NCBI GenBank assembly: GCA_004796425.1
Contig: QZLB01000097.1
Span: forward strand, 1 to 64,000
Direction of reading: 5' to 3'
Origin: Desulfobulbaceae bacterium
Lineage (GTDB): Bacteria; Desulfobacterota; Desulfobulbia; Desulfobulbales; Desulfocapsaceae
DNA: 64,000 nucleotides
The notes under the pieces are model-generated. The model was not told the origin of the DNA. It was given only the letters and a program-made list of their open reading frames with translations, and made no database searches. Of this stretch, positions 63,504 to 64,000 are shown piece after piece. The position numbers were made by a program, and so were the translations under genes. Numbering within the stretch: position 1 is the first letter of the stretch; each line of letters starts with the position of its first letter.

Positions 63504-64000
63504 TTACTGGAGCCATGCCTGACTGGCAAACCGAAGTGAGTCCACCCCAAATTGTTTGCGGACAAGATCCATTGCCGCCATCAGTCTCTGCTGCCGCTGC
63601 TGTTTTTTATCGGTAGCAGCAAACAGGGTAAGTTGACGTGAAGCCGCATGCAGCCGGCTACACGTCAAAATACAACTGCGTACTCTCGTACGTCGGTTCC
63701 AGGCTCGTTCGAGAGCCAGCAAGGCAAGCGTACGCAAGGTGTCCTCATCTGATACGCCGTGTTTCACAGACGCCTGTCGCACAACCAGACTGCCATCAGA
63801 ATAATTCAACTGAAGGGCAAGCCGCCTGCCTACCAGCTGATCTGTTCGCAATTTCATGCCAATGCGTACGGCAAGCGCGGTAACAATACCCTCAATCACC
63901 CGCTTCTCCGCCGTATCATCAGCCAAAACATGGTGTTCACGCACAACCCGGTCTCGATGCCTGCAGTACGGTCGAATTCTTTCCTGATCAACACCGTGAC
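63504..64000 (-). CDS. Y-family DNA polymerase (DinB/ImuB-like), C-terminal part
   Basis: The reading frame is open to the edge of the window and at least 165 residues are seen. It holds the end of the thumb region and the little-finger (IMS_C) domain: HGVDQERIRPY, then HHVLADDTAEKRVIEGIVTALAVRIGMKLR and GRRLALQLNYSDG. The catalytic palm is outside, so active DinB and catalytically dead ImuB cannot be told apart. Its stop lies about 25 bases before the DnaE2 start on the same strand, which supports an imuB-dnaE2-type operon. LexA boxes would lie outside the window. Confidence 0.85.
   Translation of the reverse strand, partial: HGVDQERIRPYCRHRDRVVREHHVLADDTAEKRVIEGIVTALAVRIGMKLRTDQLVGRRLALQLNYSDGSLVVRQASVKHGVSDEDTLRTLALLALERAWNRRTRVRSCILTCSRLHAASRQLTLFAATDKKQQRQQRLMAAMDLVRKQFGVDSLRFASQAWLQ

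Overview
The window looks like chromosomal DNA of an anaerobic Gram-negative bacterium. The gene content best fits Desulfobacterota, close to Desulfobulbales. This placement is inferred from a molybdenum oxidoreductase plus FdhD, a hemerythrin-tailed chemoreceptor, a DHH/CBS-fused tRNA nucleotidyltransferase, a FadL-type porin, FG-GAP periplasmic proteins and a DnaE2-type polymerase next to a Y-family polymerase. No rRNA, tRNA, CRISPR array, insertion sequence or prophage was seen.

1-16 kb is mostly housekeeping and metabolism: the end of GAPDH, a nitroreductase, a molybdopterin oxidoreductase, a D-lyxose isomerase-like cupin, a GlmU-like uridylyltransferase without its acetyltransferase half, a stand-alone AICAR transformylase, an orphan lasso-peptide-B2-like protein, DgkA, an oxidoreductase, a YibQ-type deacetylase, a polyprenyl diphosphate synthase, a DinG-type helicase, a receiver-first histidine kinase and a drug-type MFS pump. 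16-21 kb holds envelope proteins: a lipoprotein, a porin, an FG-GAP protein and a small outer-membrane barrel. The promoters of the porin and of the small barrel share an 18-bp palindrome.

21.2-41.6 kb is the most unusual part. A translationally coupled glycan cassette (two related GT-B glycosyltransferases, a GT4 enzyme, a histidine phosphatase and a polysaccharide deacetylase) is followed after about 160 bp, on the same strand, by ten tightly packed genes. These are a mini FtsX permease, a LolD/MacB-type ATPase, a 1611-residue protein fusing a catalytically degenerate M28 peptidase to an FtsX permease, two very hydrophobic polytopic proteins (DUF6785/OPT-like), an ABC exporter whose nucleotide-binding domain is split by a roughly 260-residue insertion that appears to repeat its helical subdomain, a cyclic-nucleotide-binding protein, a secreted protein, an unrecognised protein and a PqqD-like protein. 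I infer one envelope transport machine that may handle a peptide or glycan-linked substrate. It is my main candidate for an undescribed system.

41.6-64 kb returns to core functions: family-4 uracil-DNA glycosylase, an XRE regulator with a cysteine-rich tail, FmdB-type zinc ribbon, FtsB/DivIC, DUF523, TatC, SerS, FdhD, Ddl, RpsU, a Xer recombinase, the DHH/CBS/nucleotidyltransferase fusion, a site-2 protease, the zinc/di-iron chemoreceptor, FadL and acyl-CoA ligase (fatty acid uptake and activation), an S11 D,D-carboxypeptidase, a CheY-like protein, and a DnaE2 plus Y-family polymerase pair that suggests an inducible mutagenesis cassette.
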